A DNA stretch of 64,000 bases from Patescibacteria group bacterium (lineage in GTDB: Bacteria; Patescibacteria; Microgenomatia; UBA12405), in contig JAMCSD010000006.1 in assembly GCA_023380755.1 (NCBI GenBank), positions 317,726 through 381,725 of the forward strand. Reading direction: 5' to 3'. Every line of letters starts with the position of its first letter. Within the stretch, counting starts at the first letter, position 1. The notes below the pieces were generated by a model. The model searched no databases and was not told the DNA's origin. It worked only from the letters and a program-made list of their open reading frames with translations. Below, one piece after another: positions 14,586-22,575 of this stretch. Both the position numbers and the translations under genes were made by a program.

Positions 14586-15956
14586 ATGAAGCTCAGCCGT
14601 ACTAAAAAACTTTTCTGGCTCATTTTGGGCATTACCCTCTTAACCGCGGTTATCGATATGCCCAAAGTCTTACCGCTTAAATTCCGCCTCGGACCGCTTA
14701 AAATCGATCATACTCTTTACCGGCCTGATTTTGCCATTAACTTAGGCAGTACCCAAATCAAAAAAAGTTTAGACCTCAAATATGGCTTGGATCTAGCCGG
14801 CGGCGCTCAGTTGGTTTTTGAAGCCGACACTTCCAAGCTCAAGCCCGGCGATATTCCTGATGCCTTAAATTCCCTCAAAGATAATATCGAACGCCGGGTT
14901 AATCTCTTTGGTGTGAGCGAGGCCAGTGTCCAGCTTTCCCACGAAAACAATTCCAACCGTTTAATTGTGGAGCTTCCGGGCGTAGCCAATGTCAACGATG
15001 CCATTGCTCTCATCGGCCAAACCGCCAAACTGGATTTCAAAGGTGAAGTTAATCTTCCCAAAGAGGCCACGGCATCGGCCACTATCTACGATCTTTTTGC
15101 TAAAGACTATGGCTTAACTGGGGGTAACCTCGTCAAAGCCGCCGTCACCTATGATCCCAACACCTCCCAGCCGGAAGTTTCTTTGGAATTCAATGCTGAT
15201 GGTGCCAAGAAATTCGCTACCGCCACCAAAGATATGTTAGGGAAAAGGATTGCTATTTTCTTGGACGACCAGCTTATTTCCTATCCCACGGTCAATTCCG
15301 AAATCCCCGACGGCAAAGCCGTCATTCAGGGTAACTTTGATGTCAAGACTGCCAAAGCTTTAGCCGCCCAGTTGAACGCTGGCGCTCTCCCGGTGCCGAT
15401 TAAAATGATTCAGCAGACTCAAGTTGGTGCTACGCTGGGCAAGGATTCCATTACCAAAGGAGTTACCGCTGGCCTAGTTGGCCTGACTATAGTTGCCGTT
15501 TTTATGGTTGCTAATTACGGGATTTTAGGCCTTATTGCCGATCTTGGTTTATTAATTTATGGACTTATCACCCTGGCGCTTTATAAACTTATCCCGGTAA
15601 CCCTTACCTTTCCCGGCATCGTTGGCTTTATCCTTTCTATCGGTATGGCCGTTGACGGCAATATTCTGATTTTTGAACGCTTTAAAGAAGAAATTCACCG
15701 CGGCCGGCCTTGGATTCAGGCTATGGAGCTGGGCTTTACCCGTGCCTGGAATTCCATTCGTGATGCTAACGGTTGCACCATCATCACTGGTCTTATTCTC
15801 TTTAATCCCTTTAACTGGTCGTTTTTAAATTCTTCGGGTCTAGTCCGCGGTTTTGCCATCACCCTTATTTTGGGCATTCTCATTGGTCTATTTACTTCGA
15901 TAGTCGTCACCCGCACCTTCCTGCGCTTATTTATTGCTAATCGGAAAGCCCAATAA
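14586..15956 (+). CDS. secD: Protein translocase subunit SecD
   Basis: SecD works with SecF to use the proton motive force to pull secreted proteins across the membrane. The 456-aa product has an N-terminal helix, the P1 periplasmic region (DLKYGLDLAGGAQLVFEAD, then IERRVNLFGVSEASVQ) and, after about residue 290, the six-helix RND-type membrane domain with the family motif IVGFILSIGMAVDGNILIFE. The P1 head is compact compared with E. coli SecD, as in other short SecDs. secF follows after 4 nt. Confidence 0.96.
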   Translation: MKLSRTKKLFWLILGITLLTAVIDMPKVLPLKFRLGPLKIDHTLYRPDFAINLGSTQIKKSLDLKYGLDLAGGAQLVFEADTSKLKPGDIPDALNSLKDNIERRVNLFGVSEASVQLSHENNSNRLIVELPGVANVNDAIALIGQTAKLDFKGEVNLPKEATASATIYDLFAKDYGLTGGNLVKAAVTYDPNTSQPEVSLEFNADGAKKFATATKDMLGKRIAIFLDDQLISYPTVNSEIPDGKAVIQGNFDVKTAKALAAQLNAGALPVPIKMIQQTQVGATLGKDSITKGVTAGLVGLTIVAVFMVANYGILGLIADLGLLIYGLITLALYKLIPVTLTFPGIVGFILSIGMAVDGNILIFERFKEEIHRGRPWIQAMELGFTRAWNSIRDANGCTIITGLILFNPFNWSFLNSSGLVRGFAITLILGILIGLFTSIVVTRTFLRLFIANRKAQ

Positions 15957-15960
15957 TTGT

Positions 15961-16920
15961 ATGAACTACCTCAATATCATGAAATTCCGCCCGCTCTTTT
16001 ATGCTCTTTCCGGCTTCCTGATTGCCTTGTCACTTTTTTCCATTGCCAAATGGGGTTTCCGGCCTTCAATTGATTTTAAAGGTGGGACCATTTATCAAAT
16101 TAAACTGCCCCATATTTCTGACCAGTCAAAAGTGGTTTCGGTCTTTAGAAGCAACAATATTCCTATAAGCTCCATTTCTAGTGCCGGGGAGAATGCTTAT
16201 CTTGTCAAATTCATTAATATCAGCCAACCTCAAAAACTTAAGCTCGATGAAAGTTTAAAAAAACTCGATAAGGACTTCCAATCCCTCCAGTTTGAAACCC
16301 TGGGCCCGAGTTTAGGCAAGGAATTATTGCAGAAAACTCTTTTTGCCGTCCTGCTTTCCGCCATCGCCCTCCTCGTTTTTATTGGTACCCGCTTCAGCGA
16401 CTTTACTTTTGGCACCGGTGCCATTGTGGCTATGTTTCATGACGCCATCATCTTGATTGGTAGCTTTTCGCTGTTGGGCCACTTTTTGGGTGCCGAGTTG
16501 GATGCTCTTTTCGTCACGGCGCTGTTAACTACCCTATCAGCATCAGTTCACGATACCGTAGTCACCTTTGACCGCATTCGCGAACTGAAACGCCAAAAGT
16601 ACCAAATTGAATGGGTCGAATTAGTTAACCAGGCAGTTACGGAAACCATTGTTCGTTCTTTTAACACTTCGATGACGGTGGTGATCATGCTTTTCGCCTT
16701 AGTGGTTTTGGGTGGTTCCACCACCCGCTGGTTTGCCCTCGCCCTTTTGATCGGTGTCGTCTGCGGCACCTATTCTTCTACCGGTGTGGCAATTCCGGTG
16801 GTTTTAGCTCTCAAAAAGTGGCAAGCTGGCCGTCACTCCAAAACCAAAAACCCTGCTCCTAAAGTAACTTCCAAATCTCCACCAGCCCGCGCCGCTGTTT
16901 CCCACCGTAGTAACCTATAA
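15961..16920 (+). CDS. secF: Protein translocase subunit SecF
   Basis: The partner of SecD. I place the start at ATG 15961 (MNYLNIMKFRPLFYALSGFL), 4 nt after the secD stop, rather than at an in-frame codon inside secD. Family features are SIDFKGGTIYQIKLP in the periplasmic part and, in the six-helix domain, LTTLSASVHDTVVTFDRIRE and the FNTSMTVVIMLFALVVLGG region. A basic tail of about 35 residues rich in Lys, Pro and Ser follows the last helix and probably lies in the cytosol. Length is 319 aa. Confidence 0.95.
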   Translation: MNYLNIMKFRPLFYALSGFLIALSLFSIAKWGFRPSIDFKGGTIYQIKLPHISDQSKVVSVFRSNNIPISSISSAGENAYLVKFINISQPQKLKLDESLKKLDKDFQSLQFETLGPSLGKELLQKTLFAVLLSAIALLVFIGTRFSDFTFGTGAIVAMFHDAIILIGSFSLLGHFLGAELDALFVTALLTTLSASVHDTVVTFDRIRELKRQKYQIEWVELVNQAVTETIVRSFNTSMTVVIMLFALVVLGGSTTRWFALALLIGVVCGTYSSTGVAIPVVLALKKWQAGRHSKTKNPAPKVTSKSPPARAAVSHRSNL

Positions 16921-16928
16921 AGGCAAAA

Positions 16929-16967
16929 AAATCCGCCAGGGACAAAATTTCTTTCGTATCCTGACGG
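16929..16967 (-). terminator. Terminator hairpin of the paralogue A/B transcript (repeat copy 1)
   Basis: Read on the minus strand, TCCGTCAGG pairs with CCTGGCGGA (one mismatch) and is followed by a run of seven T. The left half, CCGCCAGGGACAAAATTTC on the plus strand, is repeated exactly at 17912-17930. Confidence 0.8.
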
Positions 16968-16979
16968 ACTATCACTTAA

Positions 16980-17363
16980 CTAAACTGCGGATCTCTCCAT
17001 CCACCACTCCGGCTTCGGCTCGGGCAACGTCTCGAGTCCCACAGCCTCAGCCAACTGTTCCAGCCACAACTGTGAACCAACATAGGGTGCCGTCGGAGGG
17101 TAATGCCGCTCCTGTTGATATTGATCCCGCCAGCTCGGTAGAATCGGAATTCCGCCCAGTTGCAAGATGTGGTTGAGCTCATCTTTTTGAGCGTCGTATT
17201 TGAGTTGTTCGGCTCGAAGCGCTTTGTGTACCTCGCAACACTCCCAGGTCAAATAGAGTAGGTTACATCCTGGTAACGGTTGTCGTATCGGTCGTGTCCG
17301 TTCCAGGAACTCAAAATACTCCTTAATAAATGTCTCGACTCTCAGTTTCAGGTCACCGCTCAT
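16980..17363 (-). CDS. Unknown CCxxH-motif protein, paralogue A
   Basis: 127 aa from ATG 17363, chosen because GGAGCATT lies 5-6 nt upstream. It shares a skeleton with paralogues B and C: an N-terminal helix (VETFIKEYFEFLERTRP), a WECCEVHKAL motif, then LNHILQLGGIPI and a C-terminal helical end with LWLEQLAEAVGLETL. The Cys-Cys-x-x-His with a nearby upstream Cys (LPGCNLLY) could bind a metal, but that is inference. No signal peptide or membrane segment is visible. I recognise no family. It lies 2 nt downstream of B, so the two form an operon. Confidence 0.7.
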   Translation of the reverse strand: MSGDLKLRVETFIKEYFEFLERTRPIRQPLPGCNLLYLTWECCEVHKALRAEQLKYDAQKDELNHILQLGGIPILPSWRDQYQQERHYPPTAPYVGSQLWLEQLAEAVGLETLPEPKPEWWMERSAV

Positions 17364-17365
17364 TT

Positions 17366-17779
17366 TTAATGCTCCTTTTCTTGGGCTTCTAATAGCCATT
17401 CGGGCTTACCGAGCGGGTCAATGCCGCTCACTTCCATCAGCTTCAGATACCAGCCGATACTCATCACATTCGTTTTGTCCTCCGAATAGGGGTTTGGACC
17501 GGTCTCTTCGCCAGCCATAAACCGTCGTGCATAGTCCAGTTGGACCGCGTAGCGGACACCGTTAATGCCCAGCAGCGCGTTCAGGCCGTCCGCTCGGGCG
17601 CACAGTATCATCCAATCCCGGGCCAGCGCCTTATGTTTGTCACAACACTTCATTTCATACCACAACTCTCTGTCACAATTCGGTCCTGGGACATTCTCGG
17701 TTACCAATCGGTCATAATGGGTGAACAGATCAGCGAAAAACTTGCGAACCAACTCCTGTTCTTGTGTATCTATAGTCAT
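17366..17779 (-). CDS. Unknown CCxxH-motif protein, paralogue B
   Basis: 137 aa from ATG 17779 behind a CAGGAGC ribosome-binding site. Shared features with A and C are ELVRKFFADLFTHYDRL near the start, CDRELWYEMKCCDKHKALAR (the CC-x2-H core), ARADGLNALLGINGV, and a C-terminal MSIGWYLKLMEVSGIDPL helix. Its leader of about 100 nt starts at a TATAAT box (17886-17891, minus strand) and begins with a hairpin. Function unknown. It appears soluble and cytosolic. Confidence 0.7.
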   Translation of the reverse strand: MTIDTQEQELVRKFFADLFTHYDRLVTENVPGPNCDRELWYEMKCCDKHKALARDWMILCARADGLNALLGINGVRYAVQLDYARRFMAGEETGPNPYSEDKTNVMSIGWYLKLMEVSGIDPLGKPEWLLEAQEKEH

Positions 17780-17891
17780 TTCTTTGCTCCTGATAATTTT
17801 TCATTTCAATCCGCAGTTTGTTAAGGTCCAAAAAGTCCCAATAACGCCTTTTAGCCGCTAAGGCTTAAATTGTTATTTCTGGGGAATTATA
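17780..17891 (-). promoter_or_regulatory. Promoter and structured leader of paralogue B
   Basis: On the minus strand the box TATAAT (17886-17891) is followed, right at the expected RNA 5' end, by a hairpin closed by AATAAC/GTTATT (17877-17840) with inner GCCTT/AAGGC. About 60 nt of unstructured leader and the ribosome-binding site follow. Confidence 0.5.
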
Positions 17892-17906
17892 CACCAATTA
17901 CAAACA

Positions 17907-17950
17907 ATAAATCCGCCAGGGACAAAATTTCTTTTCCTCCTCTGGCGGAT
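17907..17950 (-). terminator. Terminator hairpin of paralogue C (repeat copy 2)
   Basis: Minus-strand stem AAATCCGCCAG/CTGGCGGATTT, 11 perfect pairs, with a short T run. It shares 19 identical bases (CCGCCAGGGACAAAATTTC on the plus strand) with the terminator at 16929-16967. Confidence 0.75.
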
Positions 17951-17982
17951 TTAGGTTCTTCAAAAGACTTGGGACATTGTGT

Positions 17983-18363
17983 TTATTTTATTTCTATTTC
18001 TGCCAAAGATACTCCGCTAGCCTCTGCCAGACGCACAATCCATGACGAAGTCATGACGAAATCAGCTAGGGAATCGCCGTCATACACTGGTGGGTCGACA
18101 CCTTTTTCCACTGCCTGGCGATAAGCATTCGAAAAAGCCATGGGTATCGCCCCCAACTTTAAGCAGTCATTGAGAACATCAGCCCGCACTGTCAGCTCCG
18201 TATAGGTTCTGGCCAAATTCCGGTGCCGTTCACAGCAATTCCAGTTCTGGAACAAAGCCCGGTCGCAATCCCGCCAGGGAAAATTTATTTTGTCCCTGAC
18301 GCCGATAAAAGCGAAATAGTCGACCAAAAATTGCCTCGCTGTCTCTTGTACTCCTCTGTTCAT
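17983..18363 (-). CDS. Unknown CCxxH-motif protein, paralogue C
   Basis: 126 aa from ATG 18363, ribosome-binding site AAGGAGC. It shares with A and B the blocks ARQFLVDYFAFIG, CDRALFQNWNCCERHRNLAR, VRADVLNDCLKLGAIPMAF and SSWIVRLAEASGVSL. C is closest to B in the Cys region. Inside the gene (18270-18304) lies a palindromic segment resembling the neighbouring terminators. A TATAAT box (18472-18477, minus strand) gives a leader of about 100 nt that starts with a TCAGCC/GGCTGA hairpin (18443-18459). Function unknown. Confidence 0.7.
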   Translation of the reverse strand: MNRGVQETARQFLVDYFAFIGVRDKINFPWRDCDRALFQNWNCCERHRNLARTYTELTVRADVLNDCLKLGAIPMAFSNAYRQAVEKGVDPPVYDGDSLADFVMTSSWIVRLAEASGVSLAEIEIK

Positions 18364-18477
18364 TAAGCTCCTTGTGGTTGTTGAAACTTTCGGCCGCTGT
18401 CCATCCCTAGTCTGTCAAAGAACCTTTCGCTCCTTACAGTCTTCAGCCGCAATGGCTGATTCTGTCGCCATATTATA
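18364..18477 (-). promoter_or_regulatory. Promoter and leader of paralogue C
   Basis: TATAAT at 18472-18477 (minus strand), a hairpin TCAGCC-ATTGC-GGCTGA within the first 25 nt of the RNA, then an unpaired stretch down to AAGGAGC before the start codon. Confidence 0.45.
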
Positions 18478-18485
18478 ATTATACT

Positions 18486-18737
18486 TCAAGAACTTTCTCT
18501 GATTTCAATTTCACTTCCTTGTAGTAGCGCTTCACAAATTAATTCTCCCGCTTTTTCCCCACCCACAAAAGGCTGATACATTCTGGCATTCTCATTCGTC
18601 TGCCCCGCAAACCGAGTCATGATTACCCCTGTCGGCCGGTGATAAAGCGGCCCATGGGCATAAAACACCCCGACGATTTCCTTGCTCCCGTCATGATCCA
18701 ACGGTATCGCCGGCTTAAAAATAAACTCCCCGAACAT
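18486..18737 (-). CDS. Hypothetical protein, 83 aa
   Basis: Minus-strand gene from ATG 18737. A TATAAT box at 18746-18751 sits 8 nt upstream of the start and no Shine-Dalgarno site is seen, so a leaderless start is likely. The product (MFGEFIFKPAIPLDHDGSKE, GVFYAHGPLYHRPTGVIMTR, YQPFVGGEKAGELICEALL) looks like a compact soluble alpha/beta protein without signal peptide or Cys cluster. I recognise no family. It lies upstream of paralogue C on the same strand, separated by that gene's own promoter. Confidence 0.6.
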   Translation of the reverse strand: MFGEFIFKPAIPLDHDGSKEIVGVFYAHGPLYHRPTGVIMTRFAGQTNENARMYQPFVGGEKAGELICEALLQGSEIEIRESS

Positions 18738-18761
18738 AGGCCCAGATTATAACAGTTTCCA

Positions 18762-18790
18762 TTGCATCTGGGAATGCTTCAGCGTATACT
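18762..18790 (+). promoter_or_regulatory. Promoter of the 18890 gene
   Basis: TTGCAT (18762-18767), a 17-nt spacer, TATACT (18785-18790). The leader is about 93 nt and ends in AAGGAG before ATG 18890. The segment TCTTTGACAGA in this leader (18859-18869) also occurs in the leader of paralogue C on the other strand. Confidence 0.55.
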
Positions 18791-18889
18791 TCCTGCTAAT
18801 CAGGAGTAAGAGTATCGATAGCCATACGTCTTTACGCCTATTTATTGTCTTTTTCGCTCTTTGACAGAAGGAAAGAATTAAGGAGTTTT

Positions 18890-19564
18890 ATGTTAACCCC
18901 CGACAATTTCAACGGTATTTTTTACTCGCCTCAAACCGGATCCGACAACATCTTTAGTTACCAAGAAGCCTTTGTCGACGAAATCTCCGATCGCGAGGAT
19001 GGTCTGTTTTTGTCTCTTGGCGCCTATGTCGATTTGGTCATCAACGGCTATGCCGAGTTAGCTAATAAGATTTTCTACAAAACCAAAGAGGTTTGGCCGG
19101 ACATCGACTGGACCAGGGTCGAGAAGGTCTTACAAGATGTCCACGAATTGTCCTTTCGGCAGCCCGATAACTGGCGGCACGAAGTATACGAAATGGTCTC
19201 TTACAGCTTCTTAGGGGCTAAACATCAAGTCCCGGAAACTTATCGCAGTTTCTACTTTGATCCCGAAACAGTCAAGGTAATCTTTGCCCTTCGCGGTCAA
19301 ATTGTGACGATTAACCATGAGCATTTCCCTGATTCCTATACCATGCCAATACGGGTACTAGTTGATTGTGACCTTAACCACGAAACCGAACTGGCTACTG
19401 AAATCTCTGACATGCTCTCTTTTTACCAACCCGATGCCGATTGGCTTTTCATCGCCCATTTTCGTCAAATCGCCCAGAGTATGGCCGAATTATCCTTATC
19501 CCGTCAAGTTAAACCACTCTTTATTTTTAAGATGGATGACGTAGTGAGCGTAGTGTCATTGTGA
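18890..19564 (+). CDS. Hypothetical protein, 224 aa
   Basis: I place the start at ATG 18890, 5 nt after AAGGAG. An upstream in-frame codon at 18845 is less likely. The product starts MLTPDNFNGIFYSPQTGSDN and is acidic and soluble-looking with many aromatic residues (VWPDIDWTRVEKVLQDVHEL, SFYQPDADWLFIAHFRQIAQ split by short turns). No signal peptide, membrane helix or Cys motif is visible and I recognise no family. It has its own promoter and a terminator hairpin just downstream, so it is a single-gene unit in the accessory patch. Confidence 0.65.
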   Translation: MLTPDNFNGIFYSPQTGSDNIFSYQEAFVDEISDREDGLFLSLGAYVDLVINGYAELANKIFYKTKEVWPDIDWTRVEKVLQDVHELSFRQPDNWRHEVYEMVSYSFLGAKHQVPETYRSFYFDPETVKVIFALRGQIVTINHEHFPDSYTMPIRVLVDCDLNHETELATEISDMLSFYQPDADWLFIAHFRQIAQSMAELSLSRQVKPLFIFKMDDVVSVVSL

Positions 19565-19575
19565 GTCTGCCTTTG

Positions 19576-19612
19576 GCCCGGGGAGTCAATCTTTATTTCA
19601 AACTTCCCGGGC
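19576..19612 (+). terminator. Terminator hairpin after the 18890 gene
   Basis: GCCCGGG pairs with CCCGGGC, extended by AGT/ACT, with a long loop. The sequence then turns T-rich (ATTCTTTCCTT). It may work in both directions, because the next gene (minus strand) ends 19 nt further on. Confidence 0.6.
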
Positions 19613-19630
19613 ATTCTTTCCTTCTGTTAT

Positions 19631-19966
19631 TTATTTTCTTTTTATCCGGCAGAGCAATTCTGTATCTTCCACTGTTACCCCGCAGCCCCGATAAAGTTGC
19701 AATTCGGTAATTCCCCATTCATCCGTGTGCGTAAAAACAACGCCTTCGGTATCCATATTAGTCCCTAAGACGTTAAAGCGGACAGTTAGGGGATTAAGCA
19801 CCCATTCTTCGTTAACCATTTCATGAGTTATTCCCATAAATCTTTGGCCTAATATCGGTAAAATTTCTCTTAACCTATCCTGTGGGTAATAACCATCATC
19901 TTTGGCATCAATGGTTAAGTCACTCAATGTTCCTTTCCGGTTTTCGACATGAATTTCTAGGCTCAT
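19631..19966 (-). CDS. Hypothetical protein, 111 aa
   Basis: Minus-strand gene from ATG 19966, with a TAAAAT box (19973-19978) 6 nt upstream and no ribosome-binding site, so probably leaderless. The product (MSLEIHVENRKGTLSDLTID, LREILPILGQRFMGITHEMV, VRFNVLGTNMDTEGVVFTH) reads as a beta-rich soluble domain. No family is recognised. It ends close to the terminator of the convergent neighbour. Confidence 0.6.
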   Translation of the reverse strand: MSLEIHVENRKGTLSDLTIDAKDDGYYPQDRLREILPILGQRFMGITHEMVNEEWVLNPLTVRFNVLGTNMDTEGVVFTHTDEWGITELQLYRGCGVTVEDTELLCRIKRK

Positions 19967-20048
19967 AATATAATTTTAGCACCCCTAAGTCCTCGTCCGG
20001 ATCTGTATTCCTTTATCTTGGGCTCGTTAACCGTTAATAAGTTCTCGC

Positions 20049-21386
20049 TTAAATATTCCTGCTTTCTAGTTTTTGTAACAGCACCTCTCGCTCGTTTAAG
20101 CTGGGATCCCTTTCCACTTCAGCAAAAATGTCATTCAAAATTTGGCCGACTTTTGGTCCCGGTTTAATCCCCAACACCCTCATCACATCGTGGCCGTCAA
20201 TTTTTAGGTCCTTAACACTGAATGGCTGCTTTTGTACTTCCACTACCCGGTTTTTGAAATCCTCCAATCGCCAGCTGCTTTCTTTGGCGCCACTTCCTAA
20301 CCGGTCCGCTCGCCGCAGCGACAGCATCTCATTCACCAATTCTGGCGTTACGTGGCGAATAAACCGCCGCACCGCGCTGTCCGTTTGGCTCTCGGCAGTA
20401 CTAAACATGTGCCATCTCACCAGACGGAACAATTGGTCCATCTCTTTGTTTGATAATCTTAGCCTTTTGCCGACCGCCGCTGCCATTCTGGCCCCGACGA
20501 CTTCGTGGTTATGAAATGTCCGGGCTTCCCCTTCGCCCTTCATCACTCTTGGCTTGGCCACATCGTGCAGCAGCACTGCCAATCTGGTCACCGGGTCATG
20601 GCTGTCGGTATTCTGCAGGGCATTGATACTGTGGGTCCAGACATCGTAAATATGGTGGCCTTTTTGCGACACGCCATATCCTTCTAATAGTTCGGGCAAA
20701 ATCATTTGTAAGACTCCGGTGTTCTTCATCAGGGTCAAAGCAATCGCTGGTTGGTCGCCGGCTAATAGCTTAAACAGCTCATCCCGCACTCGTTCCGCCG
20801 AAATGTTTTCGAGCAAAGGAGCCTTCTTTTCCGCTGCCAATAAAGTTTTCTCTTCGATCATGAATCCCAACTGGGCTGCCATCCGGAAAGCCTTCAAAAT
20901 CCGCAGCGCATCCTCTTGGAACCGTTCCTCCGGATCCCGCACTGCCCGGACCAGTTTGTTCTTGATATCCTCTTGGCCGCCAAACACGTCGACTAAATCC
21001 GGTTTCCCCTGAGCCTGCCGCCAGGCCATGGCATTAACTGTAAAGTCCCGCCGGCTCAAGTCCTCCTCAATTGTTTTACCCCACTGAATTTCTGACGGGT
21101 GCCGGAAGTCGCCGTAGCCTTTTTCTGAGCGGTAAGTGGTAATTTCAAAAATTTCTTTATCTTTACTCACCACCCTAAACGTTCCGAATTCGTTATTATA
21201 AAAGCCGCTTTTCGGGAAGGCCTTTTGCATCTCCTCGGGTGTCAAATTGGTGGCAAAATCCCAATCATAAATTTCCCGGCCGATTATCAGATCCCGCACC
21301 GCTCCGCCGACTATATAAATTTCTCCTCCCGCTTTCTCCACTTTTTCCATTAAGTCGGTCACTTTCTTGGGAATTTTGAAATCCAT
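20049..21386 (-). CDS. cca: CCA-adding tRNA nucleotidyltransferase / polyA polymerase family, with HD domain
   Basis: It adds CCA to tRNA 3' ends. Both tRNA genes in this window lack encoded CCA, so this activity is needed. The head domain shows YIVGGAVRDLIIGREIYDWD with the catalytic Asp pair, then TVNAMAW and the ERFQEDALRILKAFRMAAQL neck block. An HD domain (LAVLLHDVAKPRVM, then FHNHEVVGARMA) follows at about residue 250. The start is taken at ATG 21386, 5 nt after a TACAAT box (21392-21397), not at the in-frame TTG 21401 that would overlap the promoter. Length 445 aa. Confidence 0.94.
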   Translation of the reverse strand: MDFKIPKKVTDLMEKVEKAGGEIYIVGGAVRDLIIGREIYDWDFATNLTPEEMQKAFPKSGFYNNEFGTFRVVSKDKEIFEITTYRSEKGYGDFRHPSEIQWGKTIEEDLSRRDFTVNAMAWRQAQGKPDLVDVFGGQEDIKNKLVRAVRDPEERFQEDALRILKAFRMAAQLGFMIEEKTLLAAEKKAPLLENISAERVRDELFKLLAGDQPAIALTLMKNTGVLQMILPELLEGYGVSQKGHHIYDVWTHSINALQNTDSHDPVTRLAVLLHDVAKPRVMKGEGEARTFHNHEVVGARMAAAVGKRLRLSNKEMDQLFRLVRWHMFSTAESQTDSAVRRFIRHVTPELVNEMLSLRRADRLGSGAKESSWRLEDFKNRVVEVQKQPFSVKDLKIDGHDVMRVLGIKPGPKVGQILNDIFAEVERDPSLNEREVLLQKLESRNI

Positions 21387-21440
21387 ACCTGATTGTAACA
21401 AAAAATCTTCATCTTTCTCCCTGTTTCATTAATCCCCAAA

Positions 21441-22403
21441 TTACATCTTTACCGGTTTGTCTTCCCAAGTGAACAGCGCGCCCACCGATTGGTTTTTGGC
21501 AATCCGCCGGATCACCTTGGCCAAGAGCGGTCCCAACGAGATCACGGTCATTTTATGATTTAATTTTTCTGCCGGAATATCAATCGAATTAGTCAGGAGC
21601 AGCCGGTCCACGTGCCCGTTGCCTACCTTTTCTTTGCTGTCACCCGATAGCGCTCCATGGGTAATGCAAACAATCACTTCTTTCGCCCCAAATTTTTTAA
21701 GTGTTTCGGCGGCAGCGCAAATTGACCCGCCGGTACTGATTACATCGTCAAGCAGAATAACTCGCTTGCCCTCGACTTCGCCCACCACGTGGGCTACCTC
21801 CGACTGGTCATGGGCCCGACGGACCTTATCAATAATTGCCAATTTTAGCCCCAACATATCCGCCATCTTATTAGCCCGTTTCACTCCGCCCATATCCGGG
21901 GAGACGATCACCGCGTCAGATAGCAGTTTATGGCTCTTTAAGTATTTAGCAAATAGGGGATAAGCCAAAAAATGGTCCACCGGGATATCATAAAATCCCT
22001 GGATCTGATCGGCATGCAGGTCAAATGTCAATAATCGGTCCGCCCCGGCTTTGGTGATTAAATTAGCCACCAGCTTCGAGCTAATCGCTTCCCGGGAACT
22101 TACCTTCCGGTCTTGTCGGCTATAGCACAAGTAAGGGCAGACCAAATTAATCCGTCCCACCGACGCCCGCCGCAGGGCATCGATCATAATTAAAGTTTCC
22201 ATTAGGTGGTCATTAGCCGGGGCATTCAGGCTCTGGATGACATAAACATCATCCCCACGCACCTTTTCTTTAATCCGGACATAAATTTCCCCGTCCGAAA
22301 AATGTCTAATATCTACGGGAGTTAAGGGAGCCTTTAACAATTGGCTGATTTCCTGGGCGAGTTGAGGGTGGGAACTACCGGCAATAAGTTGCACACCTTT
22401 CAT
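21441..22403 (-). CDS. prs: Ribose-phosphate pyrophosphokinase
   Basis: It makes PRPP from ribose-5-phosphate and ATP for nucleotide and histidine synthesis. Family motifs: QLIAGSSHPQLAQEISQLL at the start, HFSDGEIYVRIKEKVRGDDV, the catalytic flexible-loop region with SRQDRKVSSREAISSKLVAN, and the PRPP-binding VILLDDVISTGGSICAAAET. Length 320 aa is canonical. A TATAAT box (22412-22417) lies 8 nt before ATG on the minus strand. cca starts 54 nt downstream of its stop with its own -10 box. Confidence 0.96.
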   Translation of the reverse strand: MKGVQLIAGSSHPQLAQEISQLLKAPLTPVDIRHFSDGEIYVRIKEKVRGDDVYVIQSLNAPANDHLMETLIMIDALRRASVGRINLVCPYLCYSRQDRKVSSREAISSKLVANLITKAGADRLLTFDLHADQIQGFYDIPVDHFLAYPLFAKYLKSHKLLSDAVIVSPDMGGVKRANKMADMLGLKLAIIDKVRRAHDQSEVAHVVGEVEGKRVILLDDVISTGGSICAAAETLKKFGAKEVIVCITHGALSGDSKEKVGNGHVDRLLLTNSIDIPAEKLNHKMTVISLGPLLAKVIRRIAKNQSVGALFTWEDKPVKM

Positions 22404-22456
22404 CCACGAAAATTATACCCATCCTTCTTACTTTGTAAACCGGTCATTTTTAATAT

Positions 22457-22524
22457 TTGACACTTTTACCCAATCCTGCTACTATTTCCTTTCAAAAGGA
22501 TAAAGACATTTGCGTCCTTATCTT
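22457..22524 (+). promoter_or_regulatory. Promoter and 5'-proximal hairpin of the 22576-23113 operon
   Basis: TTGACA (22457-22462), a 17-nt spacer and TACTAT (22480-22485) form a strong promoter. The RNA should begin near 22492 and almost immediately form a hairpin from AAGGATAAAGAC (22496-22507) and GTCCTTATCTT (22514-22524). The leader ends with AAGGAGATTGAG before ATG 22576. Confidence 0.65.
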
Positions 22525-22575
22525 GGTCGTCTGTCGTACGTTGACAATCAGCGGAAAAATTATAAGGAGATTGAG

